64,000 nucleotides of DNA from assembly GCA_029582165.1 (NCBI GenBank), contig CM055882.1, positions 13,456,001 through 13,520,000 on the forward strand. Direction: 5' to 3'. This document shows, piece after piece, positions 34,001-46,643 of this stretch; the first letter of the stretch is position 1; every line of letters begins with the position of its first letter. The position numbers and the translations under genes were made by a program. The notes below the pieces were generated by a model. The model did not search any database. It was not told where the DNA came from and saw only the letters and a list, made by a program, of their open reading frames with translations. This stretch comes from Portulaca oleracea (taxonomy: Eukaryota; Streptophyta; Magnoliopsida; Caryophyllales; Portulacaceae).

Positions 34001-35877
34001 TGATAATAAAAAAAAAGGAAACCTTTTGTCCGAATATTGGTCAACTTGATCAATATCCAATTCGTGTGAAATATCTATAACCAAACTCGAGCTTTTTCAG
34101 GTTAGAAAAATTCGATTATTCTAATCGGACAAAATTTTACCATTTTATATTTTTCTTTAATTTCTGAAAAAAAACATGTTGAAAAATATTCTTATTAAAC
34201 TTCACAAAATATTAACATTAACAAATTTATCAATTACACAAGGAAAAGAGGCAAATATTAAATATTTCAAAACATTCTTCCAAAGTTTAGTGGATCTCAC
34301 TAACTTCCAAATATTCTTTCAAAATATTCTTTAATTTCAAAATATTTCAAAAAAAAAAACATGTTGAAAAATATTCTTATTAAACTTCACAAGATGGACT
34401 GGAATTTCAAAATGTAAGAATTATATATGATATGGATAGGTGGATCTCACTAACTTCCAAAGTTCTGAAATTAGTATTTTACATGCTCTTACAGGAAGTG
34501 AGTGTAAAAATTCCATTGTGTAAGTCTGCTGTAATTTATTAGGTGCTCACAGAGCACGTGCTCCAGATAGTATGATTGCTCACCTACGTACATATATTAG
34601 ATCGTTCAGCATAGATATCAGATTGTTCACACTTACTACAATGATTGTTAACTTATAAATATCTGGAACATATGCTCCGAGTGCATGCAATATATATTGA
34701 TGAGGAGCTTGTTTCTAGCAATAAAAAGTTTGTATTTGATCTTTTAGGGTCAACTTGCCAAATATTTGAAGGACGGTAACGAATTTTTTGCATTAAAGTG
34801 TTTATTAACTTTATGCAATTTTATTATATGTTCTTGAGTATTTGTTTTAAATAAGATAACTAACTCACTTTCACTAGTATAATTGTTTACATATATTTAA
34901 TTATTATTAATTTTGAATAGCATAATTATTTACTCATACATATCCCGAACACATGCTCTATGTGCTTGAATTATGTATCGTTAACTTTAGAATTCCATTT
35001 CCGTTGGAGATCGATCGAGCAACAAGCTAGTTTAATTTCATTGATCTGCGTCGTCTTCATTAATTGCTCACCACAGTTGGCACTAGGTGGTCACAACAAA
35101 TACAAATAATAGTTTAGTTAATTCAGTGGACTTAATTATTTGGACTTATGCTTGGCACTGTTCGACACTAACAAGAACAAGTCCATTATGTTTCAAATGT
35201 TTGGACTAGCTAGCTAGTTACTACACTGTGTCAAGCTGTGCTTTTCTTTTTTTCTTTTTTCTTTTTAAGAGTTATATATAATGCACACCAGTGCAACTTT
35301 TACTTCTTACGTTAAGGTTATACATTTAAGAAGTATTTCGTGATAATAAGTTTATTTCATTATTCAAAATATATTAGATATTTAGCAGAAAATGAGAGAC
35401 TCCTAAATGAGCTTTGAGATAATGTATTTATGTCGATATATATTTTATAAACGTACCAAAAAAAAAGATTATTTATATAAGAATGTTAAAAATACGAGCA
35501 AATCTAACAAAAGGGAGAAATTACTGATAACTTTGCAATTTATAAGCAAGCAGAGTGTAAATTACAATCTGCTATATTACATGAGTACACAATAAGATGC
35601 GAATTTCAACACTCTGAACATGCATGCATCTCTCACCCCATGATATCAATGTGTGTAATGAAGAAAATACAGAGTTCTAGCTTGATGAGAGAACAATAAC
35701 ATTGTTTTATTCGGGATATTTTTTTTTTAAAAAAAAAAGACACTCATATATATATTATCTCATATGTTTAATATATTATTATCAAGTATATATGTATGCT
35801 GGTATACGTGATATAGTGTGCACGTAGGCAGGGCAGGATGAAGGTACGTACATGCATGATGCATGGTGGCGGTTGCA
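34001..35877. other. AT-rich intergenic sequence with a local duplication
   Basis: No gene is supported. A block beginning ACATGTTGAAAAATATTC with TTATTAAACTTCACAA occurs at about 34172 and again at 34361, and GTGGATCTCACTAACTTCC occurs at about 34289 and 34441, so roughly 185 bp is locally duplicated. A (TTTGTA)n microsatellite lies upstream at 33688-33720. Confidence 0.5.
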
Positions 35878-37438
35878 TTAGATATTGACCGCAACGGCAA
35901 GGATTCCGGTGGGGGAAAGACTCAAGGGGCGAACGGTGGTTTGGTAAACAGTAGCCAACAACCCAGGGACAGGGCTCAAACCTGAGCAAATGGAGGGGGA
36001 AACAACGTTGCTGGAGTCTTGAATTTCAATCCTCAAGATGTTGATGAAGTTGAGCCTAGCAATGATAGGAAGGACGACATTGCCTATCAAGCCCGATAGG
36101 TTATTGGAAACTATTGTAGCTTGACCTCCAGCGTCAGTGACGCCGGAGCCAAGGACAATTCTAATGTTCAAAAGTGGAGCAATAAGCACCAGAGTGACTC
36201 GGACATTTGGTGAGGGTTGGCCGTCGGGGGCTCTACATCTCAGATTGACAGTCACCACTATTTGTGTCACGTTATTCACAGTTACCACTAGAGGTGGTGA
36301 TGGTGGCGGTGGTGATGGGGGAGGTGGTGGTGGCGGTGATGGTGGCGGTGGTGGTGGTGAGGGTGGAGGCGGCGGTGGTGGTGAGGGTGGGGGCGGTGGC
36401 GGTGGCGGTGATGGTGGCGGTGGTGGTGGTGTGGGGGGTGGGGGCGGGGGTGATGGGGGCGGTGGCGGCGGTGTGGGTGGTGGCGGGGGTGGTGGTGTGG
36501 GTGGGGGCGGTGGCGGTGATGGTGGCGGCGGTGGAGGTGGTGAGGGCGGAGGTGGCGGTGGTGATGGTGGCGGTGGCGGCGGTGATGGTGGAGGCGGCGG
36601 TGGTGGTGAGGGTGGGGGCGGTGGCGGTGATGGTGGCGGCGGTGGAGGTGGTGAGGGCGGAGGTGGCGGTGGTGATGGTGGCGGTGGTGGTGGCGGTGAT
36701 GGTGGCGGTGGTGGTGGTGAGGGTGGAGGCGGCGGTGGTGGTGAGGGTGGGGGCGGTGGCGGTGATGGTGGCGGTGGTGGTGGTGGTGGTGGGGGCGAAG
36801 GTGAGGCGGTGGTGGTGAGGCGGTGGTGATGGGGGAGGTGGCGGTGGTGAGGGTGGAGGTGGTGGTGGTGGTGATGGGGGCGGTGGTGGAGGCGGTGGTG
36901 GTGAGGGGGGCGGCGGTGATGGTGGAGGTGGCGGTGGTGAGGGTGGAGGCGGTGGTGGTGGTGAGGGTGGAGGTGGCGGTGGTGATGGTGGCGGTGGTGG
37001 AGGCGGTGATGGTGGTGGTGGTGGTGGTGGTGGGGGTGATGGTGGGGGGGGCGGTGGCGGTGGCGGTGATGGTGGAGGTGGCGGCGGTGGTGAGGGTGGA
37101 GGTGGCGGTGGTGATGGGGGCGGTGGTGGTGGTGGTGATGGTGATGGTGGTGGTGGTGAGGGTCGAGGTGGCGGTGGTGATGGCGGTGGTGGCCGTGGCG
37201 GTGGTGGTGACGGTGGAGGCGGCGGTGGTGGTGACGGTGGTGGTGGACGTGGTCGTTGTGATGGTGGGGCTGCCTGAGGTGTTGGCGCTTGTGGCGATGG
37301 TAGAGGTGGTTGTGATGGTGGTCTCTGTCCTTGGCTGTGAACTGGTTGGGAGGTACTGGCGACCACCAGCACCACCATAGCCACAATCATTCCCAGGGAG
37401 TGGAATGCTTTGGTATTGACCCCCATCATTATTATCAA
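35878..37438 (-). CDS. Secreted proline-rich extensin/Ole e 1-like (phylloplanin-related) protein, one net frameshift
   Basis: The product is probably a hydroxyproline-rich cell-wall or surface protein. From the N-terminus: a signal peptide (hydrophobic GMIVAMVVLVVAS after MMGVNTKAFHS), a short Gln/Pro linker, about 340 residues of S-P(6-7) repeats, and a C-terminal domain of about 137 residues (36292-35878; LVVTVNNVTQ..., LRCRAPDG, VTDAGGQATIVSNNLSGL, a second Cys in SICSGL) of the pollen Ole e 1/phylloplanin kind. The signal-peptide frame and the C-terminal frame differ: the proline repeat is read in one frame down to about 36815 and in another from about 36800, so one net 1-base indel lies in that stretch. 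It could be a true frameshift or an assembly error in a GC-rich repeat. The start may be 37438, 37426 or 37423; the paralogue's MMVINTKPFNS supports the second. Total length would be about 520 residues. Confidence 0.75.
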
Positions 37439-37507
37439 GCTTGGTTAATTAATATTAATTAATTGATTGCTTGATTTGGGTGGTCGAAATGCTCGACTTC
37501 GGAGCCC

Positions 37508-37516
37508 TTATTTATA
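37508..37516 (-). promoter_or_regulatory. TATA box of the proline-rich gene
   Basis: TATAAATAA on the minus strand lies about 75-90 bp upstream of the candidate ATGs, with no upstream ATG in between in the leader. This is a normal plant core-promoter spacing. Confidence 0.65.
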
Positions 37517-37519
37517 GAC

Positions 37520-39300
37520 ACAAAACCAAACCTAATATGCACGTACACACACTGTACCAGTTATTACTTGCTAGACTTTAAAATATTTACGTAAGTTTAA
37601 TTATTAAGGTCTTAAATTTTAGAAAAATTTATTCATATTTATTATAAATTTTGTTACAACTTAATCAATATATGATCGTAAAACTAATCAATATTTTTAA
37701 ATTTTATTAATATTTTATACAAATTTATCATATAAAAATATTAATCTATTTTAATAATTGTAATGGACTACTATTAGGTAATCAATATTAGGTAAGTCTG
37801 GCACGTTTGAACCTGTACACAATGCACAGGATTACATGTATCAAATCCATATGAATAACGTAGGGGCCTGCCAAGCTGGCAAGCTGTGAGTTAGATTTCT
37901 GAAAGAATGATGGGCTTGACATTTGGGGAGGGGCAAGTTCGTTGCTGCATCTTTACAGTATTGTATGTAGATTGTAGATTACTAGAAGTAGTTTAACTTC
38001 GCATACATACATGTACCTACTTGCATATGCCTAACATTAACAACTTCCTAATGGATGAAATTAGGCAAATTTTATTTTGAAAATTTTATCATAATTGAAA
38101 ATTTTAATTATAATAGTTGAAAGTTTCATACTATTAATTAATTTATCAAAAATAAATTACATTTGTTAAAAATTTTATGTATCGGTTAATTATTATAATA
38201 AGTTACTTTGATCAACGTATATTGAATTTGATTTTTTATTATAAAACATAGTATTTGCACTTTTTAATGTGGATGATTGGAAAAATCAATTATAATAGAA
38301 TCTTATTTTAAATATTAAATTTTGTAAAAATTTATATTTTAACAAATAAAATTACTTATTGTAACAAATTCTTTGATCATTATATATTAATACCAGTTTT
38401 TTAACGATAGATTTATGGGTCATTATAAATTTTGTCGGCCATAATTGAATATTCTTACAACTAGTGTAGAATTTTCCATTTTAGTTTCCAACCAAGTAGA
38501 AAATCCAACTACCTTGCAATATTACATTCCCCCCGCTAGCCGAATCATTGCTGATTAATAATAAGAGTGGTGTGATATATTTGGGGGAAGACATAATTGT
38601 TATGCTTTATTTTCTATTAAGTTAACAATTGTAATGATTTTTGACACTAAGTTTTTCATAGATATTATTCATTATCAAGTACAAAAAGTTTAGAATGCGT
38701 TCGCTACACCAATAATTACAAACTGCACCCTAATCAAATGAATCGGATTCATTATATATGTTTTAGACACTTTTTTGTAAAATTGACAAATTATGGATAA
38801 AAATAATATTTTTTATATAATTTGTAAGTAATATTATAGTGATAGAAGTCAATCATACACTTTTATTTTTTCAATTTAAGATATGTCTTGCCCAATGATA
38901 CTATAGTGTGTAAACATAAGGTTTTTTCAATTTATATAATTTGTATGTGATACTATAGTGCATAAACATGTGATTTTTATACCAGACAAAAATTTAAGAT
39001 GTGTCTTGTCCAATTATATAAATGTGCTTTATTGTTAGACATTATCTTACATTAGAATAATATTTATTTGTATAGTATTATATAAAAACTTTTGTATAGT
39101 ATTACATAAAACTGAGTGAAATCAAAGCTTTAATCAAGCTTTCTTTAATTACTAGTTATAAAATATAAAAATTTAGTTATAGTTACTTATGACAAATATC
39201 ACAACTTCTTTTCTCTATTTTTACTTTTTTTTTCAATTTAATTTAGAAATTAGATTACTGCCTGTTATTTTAATTAATTAAGTTTATTTGTTCAGTTAAT
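37520..39300. other. AT-rich intergenic sequence, no gene recognised
   Basis: Upstream region of the proline-rich gene. It contains many AATTTTA/TAAAATT palindromic patches (38040-38400) that may be decayed MITEs, but I could not set ends. Confidence 0.45.
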
Positions 39301-40130
39301 TTCATATAAGATTTGTTGTGGGCAAAGAGAAAACCTCACATTACAAGCATGAATTTGGTAGATTAAGCCTAAACAAATTAATTCATCGTCAATTACACCA
39401 ATCACAACCCAAACAACACTAAATTAACAACAAATTAACATATTAAAGTAATTAAAAAGAAAGAGAGCAATCTAACAAGAAAGTAGATAAAGATAAATGT
39501 AAAGAGACAAAGAAAAAGAACTTAATCGATCTTGAATTGAGATGTGAAATCTGAAGTGCAATCCATGAACAAGATATGAATTAAACCTAGAATCTACCCT
39601 AAAAGCCTCTGGAGAGGCTTGAGAGAAAACTCTCTCAAAGTTTAGATGAAAGATAGAATGAATAAAAACCCTAGAATTATGAATTAATATGAGGGAAAAA
39701 ACGAAACTGCCAGCAGCACACCCTGTGTTGACTTTGGCACAGCCTATGCTTACATGAAAAATAAGTAGAAATGATTTCCAGGTAGCAGCACAGCCCGTGC
39801 TGACTTTGCACACCCTGTGTCAAACCCTTTTTTCTCTCTTTTCTTCGGCAAAACTTGTGTTAGGGGTTGTGCTAGCTTGCCTTCTAATTCTCTTGATTTC
39901 TTCATTCTTCCACCTTTCATTGCTCTTTGCCCTCTTCCTTATCGTCATAAAAGCATCGATCTTTAATTATAAGGGGCAGAAACACCTAAATGCAAGGAAA
40001 TTCACATACTTTAGTTATAAATGAAGGAAGTAAGTGATTTTAACTTAGAAATTAGGGGAAAAGTGCTTGAAAGGTGAAAATCAACGTAGAAAAGAGGGCT
40101 TAAAACTCGTAAAAATTCGGTTTATCACAA
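39301..40130. repeat. Interspersed repeat, probably retroelement leader or LTR
   Basis: No coding sequence. It shares a block of AATTAA-rich sequence with CAATCACAACCCAAA and ACAAATTAACA with the right edge of the window (63900-64000). It also has short repeats such as CAGCACACCCTGTGTTGA and GCACAGCCCGTGCTGACTTT (39714-39820). Two dispersed copies of the same block indicate an unclassified retroelement. Confidence 0.45.
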
Positions 40131-41180
40131 ATACAAACATAAATTTATTTGAGCTATGTGAAGTATTGTTTATATTAACAATAATTTCCTATCATTTTAT
40201 GATTACGTAGCTGAAAATAATTAAACATAATATCATATTGATTAATATATATTGGAAATAATTAAGTATAATGTTTAATTGATTATGTTGGTAGTTGGTA
40301 CATCAACAGATACAGAATAATCCCACATATAATGAACTAAGCAGGTCGATAAGGCAAAGTATTGCATACATAATACTTTTACACAATAATATTGGAAAAT
40401 TGCAAATACTTGGGGTTCGTTCTTTATAACAGTTGGAAAAGTGCAATTTTCATTGGTTAATGTAGATTGATGCAAGTAAATATAGATAAGTGCAAGTCGG
40501 TGCAAATTGAATAATGTAAATGCAGGTGCGATAATGTAAGTGTAAGTTATTGTAAAAAATTTTCAACCCATAAGTTATTGTAATTTAGGAACTTTTCATA
40601 ATGTTTTTATTACCATATTAATTAAGATTTTATATGTTGTACATAAAAGATTACAATTATTAGGAAATTTAATAATAATATATAAAAATGAAAATACATA
40701 ATAATTATATTCATAATATGTATTTCATACAAACTACATAAAACTTATATTCATAATAATTGTTCACTACACAAGTGTCAACAAATTCTAAGAAGTTAGA
40801 AAAGAGTTTTCAATTAAAATTAAGACTAATTCAACTTACAATTTTTTTTTCAATAACTTGAAAATAGTCCATTTTTGTTTAAAAAGCTCAGGCAAATGGT
40901 TTACATAAGAAGATAATTAAGCAAACAATACAAAATAAAAAAGTAAAATAAAACCAATACATGTAAATAATTAATATTGTTTACCACACACGTGTTGACA
41001 AATCTTAGGAAATTAGACAAGACTTTGCAATTAAATAAACTAACTTAACATTACAATAGTTTTTTTTTTTCTGATAACAACTTTCCAATACTTTGACAAA
41101 AACATGACCAACCCAAAATTGAATTACATAAAAAAAAAAAAGTTAAACTTAATTTTAAATGTAAATTAACTAGTTTTACA
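40131..41180. other. AT-rich intergenic sequence, no gene recognised
   Basis: Only low-complexity and short direct repeats (e.g. TTGACAAATCTTAGG versus TGTCAACAAATTCTAAG) are visible. Confidence 0.45.
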
Positions 41181-41189
41181 TGGTACTCT

Positions 41190-41272
41190 TGTGTTAGGGT
41201 TTGAAAATTTGTTCCTTGGGCTTTTTTTCTTCTTGATTTTTCTTCTTGAAACCTTCATGCATCATTTGGTAT
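41190..41272 (+). repeat. Truncated 5' LTR end of the old Gypsy element
   Basis: It matches 49782-49866 and is followed by a primer-site-like TTGGTATCA. Upstream sequence does not match, so the LTR is truncated. Confidence 0.6.
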
Positions 41273-41520
41273 CATAATTTCGTGTCGAACTCACTTTGTT
41301 TGCTTGATTTGGGAACTTTTGCACACCCCATTTGTGTTGGTGATGTGTTAGTTTTTTGAGTTTCTTTTGAAGTGCTGTGGGCAAATCTTGTTGTGTTTGA
41401 AGTTGGGTGTTGTTTGGGGTTGTTTTAAGTTGAAGGTTGTTCTTGATTGTGGCCACATTTTGCCGTTTCTTTGAATAGCCATGGAAGAGTATTTTGGGAG
41501 TTGAGATTGTTAAGTTTTAT

Positions 41521-41965
41521 CACTACTAAAAACATGTGTATTACCAACCACTTTTTTCTAACCAATTTAAAATGGTTGGAAAACCAACCATTTTAGAAAC
41601 CATTTGATATTCCAACTATTTTTCAAAAAATTTAATGGCAAAAATTGTTGGAAATCCCAACCAATTTTGCTAAAAGTTGTTGAAATTTTTTTTTACCATC
41701 CGTTTTCCTACTATTTGAAATTGGTTGGAAAAATGGTTAGTAATTACAACCATTTTTCCAACCATTTTCAAATAGTAGGAAAAAAAGATGGTAGAAAAAC
41801 TTTCCAACCATTTTAGTAAAATTGGTTGGAATTTCCAACCATTTTTCCCACTAAATTTTTGAAAAATAGTTGCAATATGAAATGATTGCTAAAGTGGTTG
41901 ATATTTCCAACCATTTTAAATTGGTTGGAAAAAAGTGGTTGATAATACACATATTTTTAATAGTG
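41521..41965. mobile_element. Hairpin-forming CACTA-type MITE
   Basis: Inverted ends CACTACTAAAAACATGTGTA and (right, inverted) CACTATTAAAAATATGTGTA, with a perfect 3 bp duplication TAT (41518-41520 and 41966-41968). The two halves pair with each other over nearly the entire 445 bp, with the symmetry centre near 41740. A transcript would fold into one long hairpin. Confidence 0.85.
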
Positions 41966-42202
41966 TATGCTTATTGGTTTTGATGTGGAAAACCTAGAGT
42001 TGTTGGTATTGGTACTTGGAGATTATTTGTCCGTTGGTTTTGTGCATTCCCCTTGCTGGTAACAACTCATATTCCCTCACAAAAATAACCTCTCAAAACT
42101 CCACAAAATCCCTCAAACTACAAAAAAAATTTAAAAAAAAAAAACTTGAAACCTCATTTGATAATATTTACTTTAGCCCGTTAAATCCCTAAGCTCCACA
42201 AA

Positions 42203-43585
42203 ATGACCTCTACGTCTAGTCAAATGGGTGATAGAGAAACTCCCCTCCCAACCTTACTCCCCAATACCAAAACAACTCCGAGCTGATGTTTCAACAGCTT
42301 ACGGACACCAACAATTGCTTGTGAACAATCGAAGTATGCTTCAAATGCAAATTGGTGGACTAGAGGAAACTGTTGAATATCTTCGTGTTTAAGCCCCAAG
42401 GGGCGTTGAGAAGATCCCAACTCCACCACCCGTTCCCTGAATTGGTGCTCCTCCTCCCTTCCACCCGAGGTGTTGCTCCCCCCTCGTGGCCCCCGAGCTC
42501 GTATCGAGTTCGATGAGGTCGCATCGGGTGAAGGCTTGGATGACACCTCCTTTTTAGAGGCTTCTCGTGTCCGAAGGCCCCAAGATGATTTGGCAACCTC
42601 CGAATCGAGCCTCCTACTTTTGAAGGTAGTGAAGGTCTCAATAACTTTCTTGATTGGGTGCAAGCAATGGAGAGGATTTTTGAGCTCAAGGAGTACGACG
42701 AAAGTAAGAAATTTAAGGTAGCTTCTCTACATCTCACCAAGTATGCTTCATTTTGGTTTGAGAATTTGAAGAAGTAACATGGCCAACAAGGCTCGTATTC
42801 AAACATGGCCTTAGCTCAAAAAATACTTAATGAAGCAATTTGTGCCTTCAAACTACAAGCAAGATCTCTACAGCAATTGTTCTTGCTAAAGCAAGTCCAT
42901 AGGAGTGTTGGGTATTACATTCGAGAATTTGAATTGGTGATGATGCGATGTGATGAGCAAGAATCCCCAGAACAAGTGGTGTGAGGTTTCTTAATGGCCT
43001 TGATTACAATATCTCCTCCAAGGTCTAGCTCTATGAGTACCATTCCATCGATGCTCTCTATAAGCTTGCTACTCTTGTCGAGGAGAGGGAGAAAAAGAAA
43101 CGGGGTATTTCTAGACCCTTTGAAAAGAGTGGTCCTTATGAGGCGATCCATCCTTGGCTAAAAACACTCCTCCTCCTAGGTTTCCTAGGTCTCCCGAGTT
43201 AACTCCAGCGGTTCCGAAAGAATCCCCTAATAGGCTAGAAGGGAGGAAGTGTTTTAATTGTCATGGGTATGAACATTTTCGATCGGATTGTCTTACCAAG
43301 AGGGTCCTATCCCTCCAAGACATTGAGGAGATCCAAGAAATGGTGTAAGAGGAAGACGTGGAACATGTGGAAGAGGTACTGCCCTCCGAGGGAGAAGAAG
43401 ATCATCATCTTACCCTGAAAGAAGGAGAGGTCATAGTCTTAAGGCAGTCCCTTCAGATTGAAGAGGCACCCCCGGACAAGTCCTATAGAAAAATGATCTT
43501 CCATACCCAATGCAAGGTCAAGGATCACTTGTGCAACATGATCATTGATAATGGGAGTTGCGCTAATGCGGCTTCTACAACATGA
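42203..43585 (+). pseudogene. Gypsy gag and protease remnant
   Basis: Gag begins near the ATG at 42203 (MTSTSSQMGDRE). Its capsid block is recognisable at about 42620-42775 (FLDWVQAMERIFELKEYDES, ending SFWFENLKK then a stop) and 42890-43120 (GYYIREFELVMMRCDEQ). A zinc knuckle lies near 43244 (CFNCHGYEHFRSDC) followed by LSLQDIEEIQE, and a protease motif near 43540 (MIIDNGSCANAAS, catalytic Asp retained). Stops and frame changes are frequent, e.g. after SFWFENLKK, after ESPEQVV and before the protease end. The gag is clearly related to that of the younger Gypsy element at 57153-58373. Confidence 0.85.
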
Positions 43586-46572
43586 TCACTTGTGCATCTC
43601 GGTCATCCCTCATCCTTGACCCTACTCCCTTTGGTAGTAAAATGACTCCGCTGAGGTTAAGGGTAACTCAACAAGCCCAAATTTCCTTTTCTATTAGTAC
43701 TTATTGTGATGTTGTTTCATGTGATATTCTTCCAATGGACATATGTCATATCTTATTGGGGTGCCCATGACAATTCGATCAAGGAGTGATGCATAATGGG
43801 GTAAAAAAAACACATACTCTTTGCTTATGGGTAAGAAGCAATTTGTACTCGATCCTCTTTCTCTAACCTAACTTCACCAAAAAAAAAAAAAAGAACACCT
43901 GAGGCGGGAAGTGAGAAGAGAAACCACCTCTTGAGTGAAACAAGTTCTAGCTTTGCTCTTACATGAAAGTAATGGTAACAAGGTAGTGACAGCCATAACT
44001 TCACAAATTAAACCCCTCCTCTCCCAATACCCTGATGTCTTTCCCAAGGATCTTCCTCTTGGTCTTCCACTGACTACGGGCATTGATCATCAAATACATT
44101 TGGTCTCGAGATCGGTTCTCCCAACAAGTCGACATATCGATGCAATCTCGAAGAGACCAAAGAGTTACAACATCAAGTGACTGAGTTAGCGGTCCATGGT
44201 TATGTGGATGAGAGCACGAGTCCTTGCTCTATACCGGTCTACTCGTGCCCAAGAATAATGGGACATATCGTATGTGTATGGATAGTCGTGCCATAAACAA
44301 CATCACCATCAAATACCTCTACCCGATCCCCAGGCTTGATGATCTCTTGACAAGCTCCATGGCTCCACCGTATTCTCCAAGATTGATCTTCGTAGTAGTT
44401 ATCACCGAATCCAAATGAAAGAAGGGGACGAGTGGATGATGACTTTTGAGACCAAAGAAGGGTTGCATGAGTGGCCCTTGATTCCAGTTGGCCTTTGATG
44501 ACATTTTGGTGAATTCGAAGAGTGAAGCGGAACATGTTCAACACCTTCAAGAGGTATTAAAGGTTCTTCATGAGCAAAAGTTGTATTGAAAGTTGGAGAA
44601 ATGTGAGTTTTTCACCTCGAGGGTTACTTTCCTTGGGTATGTTGTTTCAAAGGATGACATTTCTATGGACAAATCAAAATTGGCGGCGATTATATCTTAG
44701 CCTACTCCAACCACCATCACGGAAGTGCGGAGCATCCATGAGTTGGCTTCATTTCACCAGCGATTTATCTGAAATTTCTCGACACTCATGGCCCCGATCA
44801 CCGTGTGCTTGAAGAAGGAAGTTTTTGCATGGACTCCTAAGGTTCAAAAGGCCTTTGAAGTTATCAAGCAAGAACTTTCTTTTGCCCTGATCTTAGCCCT
44901 TCCAAACTTCAGTCAATTGTTTGAAGTGGAATGCAATGCAAGTTGTGTGGAAATTGAAGTGGTGTTAATTCAAGATAGGAGGCCCATTGCAAGCTTTAGT
45001 GAGAAGTTAATTGGTTCGAGACTAAATTACAGTACTTACGACTAGGAGTTCTATGTCATGGTTAGGGCTCTCGACCACTGGTCTCACTACCTCCAGCCCC
45101 GAGAGTTCGTACTACACTTCGATCATGAAGTGCTCAAGTATCTCAATGGTCAACATAAGGTGAGCGTCCGATATGCAAAATGGGTTGAATTTATGCAGTC
45201 GTTCAACTTTGTGGCCAAACATAAGAAGGAGAGTTTTGACGTGGTCGTCGAAGCACTCTCAAGATGGTATCCTCTATTATCCTTGGTTTAAGATAAAGTT
45301 TTAGGTTTTTGATGTATTCGGGAGTATTACAAAGAGGACCCCGACTTAGTTTTTTAATTTGGTGAAAACTCTTCCCTTAAGCCCCCTATGTGATCCAAGA
45401 TGGGTATCTTTCTCATGGCAACAAATTGTGTGTTCCCAAGAGCCCACTACGAAAGTTTTTGGTGTAAGAGGTCCATAGTGGTGGGTTAGTAGGGCATTTT
45501 GGGATAAACGAAACTTTGGATATGCTGGAAGAGCATTTTTATTGGTCTGACATAGCAAGAGATGCGCATGATGTGGTGTCACGATGTGTGACTTATCATT
45601 AAGCCAAAAGCCGATTCCACCAAGGTTTATATACTCCCCTTCTTGTTCCCCATTCTACTTGGGAGGATGTGAGTATAGACTTCATTGTGGCCTTGCCGAA
45701 GACCACCGAGGCAAGGATGTAATCATGTTGGTTGTCCCACTTCATCCCGTACACCAAATTCAACGGTGCCAAGTGCCAACCACATCGCTCATCTTTACTT
45801 TATGGAGATTGTTCGCCTTTACAGCATTCCCCGTAGCATTGTTTCATATCGGGATTCGAAGTTTGTTGGTCACTTTTGGCGTGTTTTATGGAAGCTTATG
45901 GGGACAAAACTACTCTGTGGCACCTCCTATCACCCTCAAACCGATTTCCGAACTGAGGTGGTGAATAACATGATTAGAACTTTGCTATGAAGCGTGATCA
46001 AGTCCAACGTCTGAGAGTAGGATTTGAGGCTCCCTTTGGTCGAGTTTGCCTACAACAAAGCCCCCACCCATGCTACTTGGATGTCATCTTTCGAGGCTTT
46101 GTATAGGTTGAACTCCCTTACCTCCATCGACCTCATTCTATTCCCGTTGAGGCAAGGATGAGCATTGAAGCTGAATCTAAGACACAAGAAATGAAAAACT
46201 TCATCGGCTAATGAAGGTGCGCGTCGAGAGGATTAACGAGCTCTACAAGGCTCGTTTCAATAAGCATCAAAAGGCCTACTCCTTCCAACCGAGTGATCTT
46301 ATGTGGCTCCTACTCTATAAGGAGAAATTTTCCTCGAAGAGAAAGAACAAGTTAATGCCAAGAGGCAATGGCTCTTCCAAGGTGGTAGCCAAGATTAACA
46401 AGAACGCTTATAAGCTTGAGTTTTCGGACGACATGGGCGGCATCTCCTCCACTTTCAATATAGGAGATCTCACACCCTATTTTCTAGAAGGGGAGGATGA
46501 TCTGATCCCACTCGGGTTCTATTTGTTGAGGATGTTGGCTTCTCGATACCACTCGAAGAACATCAAAGCTTA
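43582..46572 (+). pseudogene. Gypsy reverse transcriptase, RNase H and integrase remnant
   Basis: Order fits Ty3/Gypsy: reverse transcriptase (about 43930-44690; [19 protein letters not shown] at 44252, catalytic YVDD-type block deleted), RNase H (44788-45291; FEVECNASCVEIEVVLIQD, where the first Asp of the usual D-A-S motif is Asn, then DHWSHYLQPREFVLHF), integrase zinc and core regions (about 45470-46010; a HPQTDFRTEV block where Gly-Gln is expected), and a C-terminal part (46211-46572; RFNKHQKAYSFQPSDLMW, ISSTFNIGDLTPY). There are many stops and frameshifts and an apparent internal deletion in the reverse transcriptase near 44480. The sequence parallels the 53959-57156 pol, so the two elements are from related lineages. 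Confidence 0.85.
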
Positions 46573-46643
46573 GGTAAGCGACATTCAACTCCTCACCAAG
46601 CACGTGCAATCTTTCAACCATGGTCCGCCTACGATTTCTTTGG

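Noticed and set aside
36137..36829. Plus-strand glycine-rich protein of 230 residues
   Set aside because: It is the antisense of the proline repeat. The real gene is on the minus strand, with a signal peptide, conserved C-terminal domain and TATA box.
36820..37386. Histidine-rich N-terminus of the 502-residue minus-strand frame
   Set aside because: It is the proline repeat read in the wrong frame (CAC/CAT instead of CCA). The in-frame N-terminus is the signal-peptide form.
42220..42806. Minus-strand frames of about 148 residues
   Set aside because: They are antisense to the Gypsy gag remnant.
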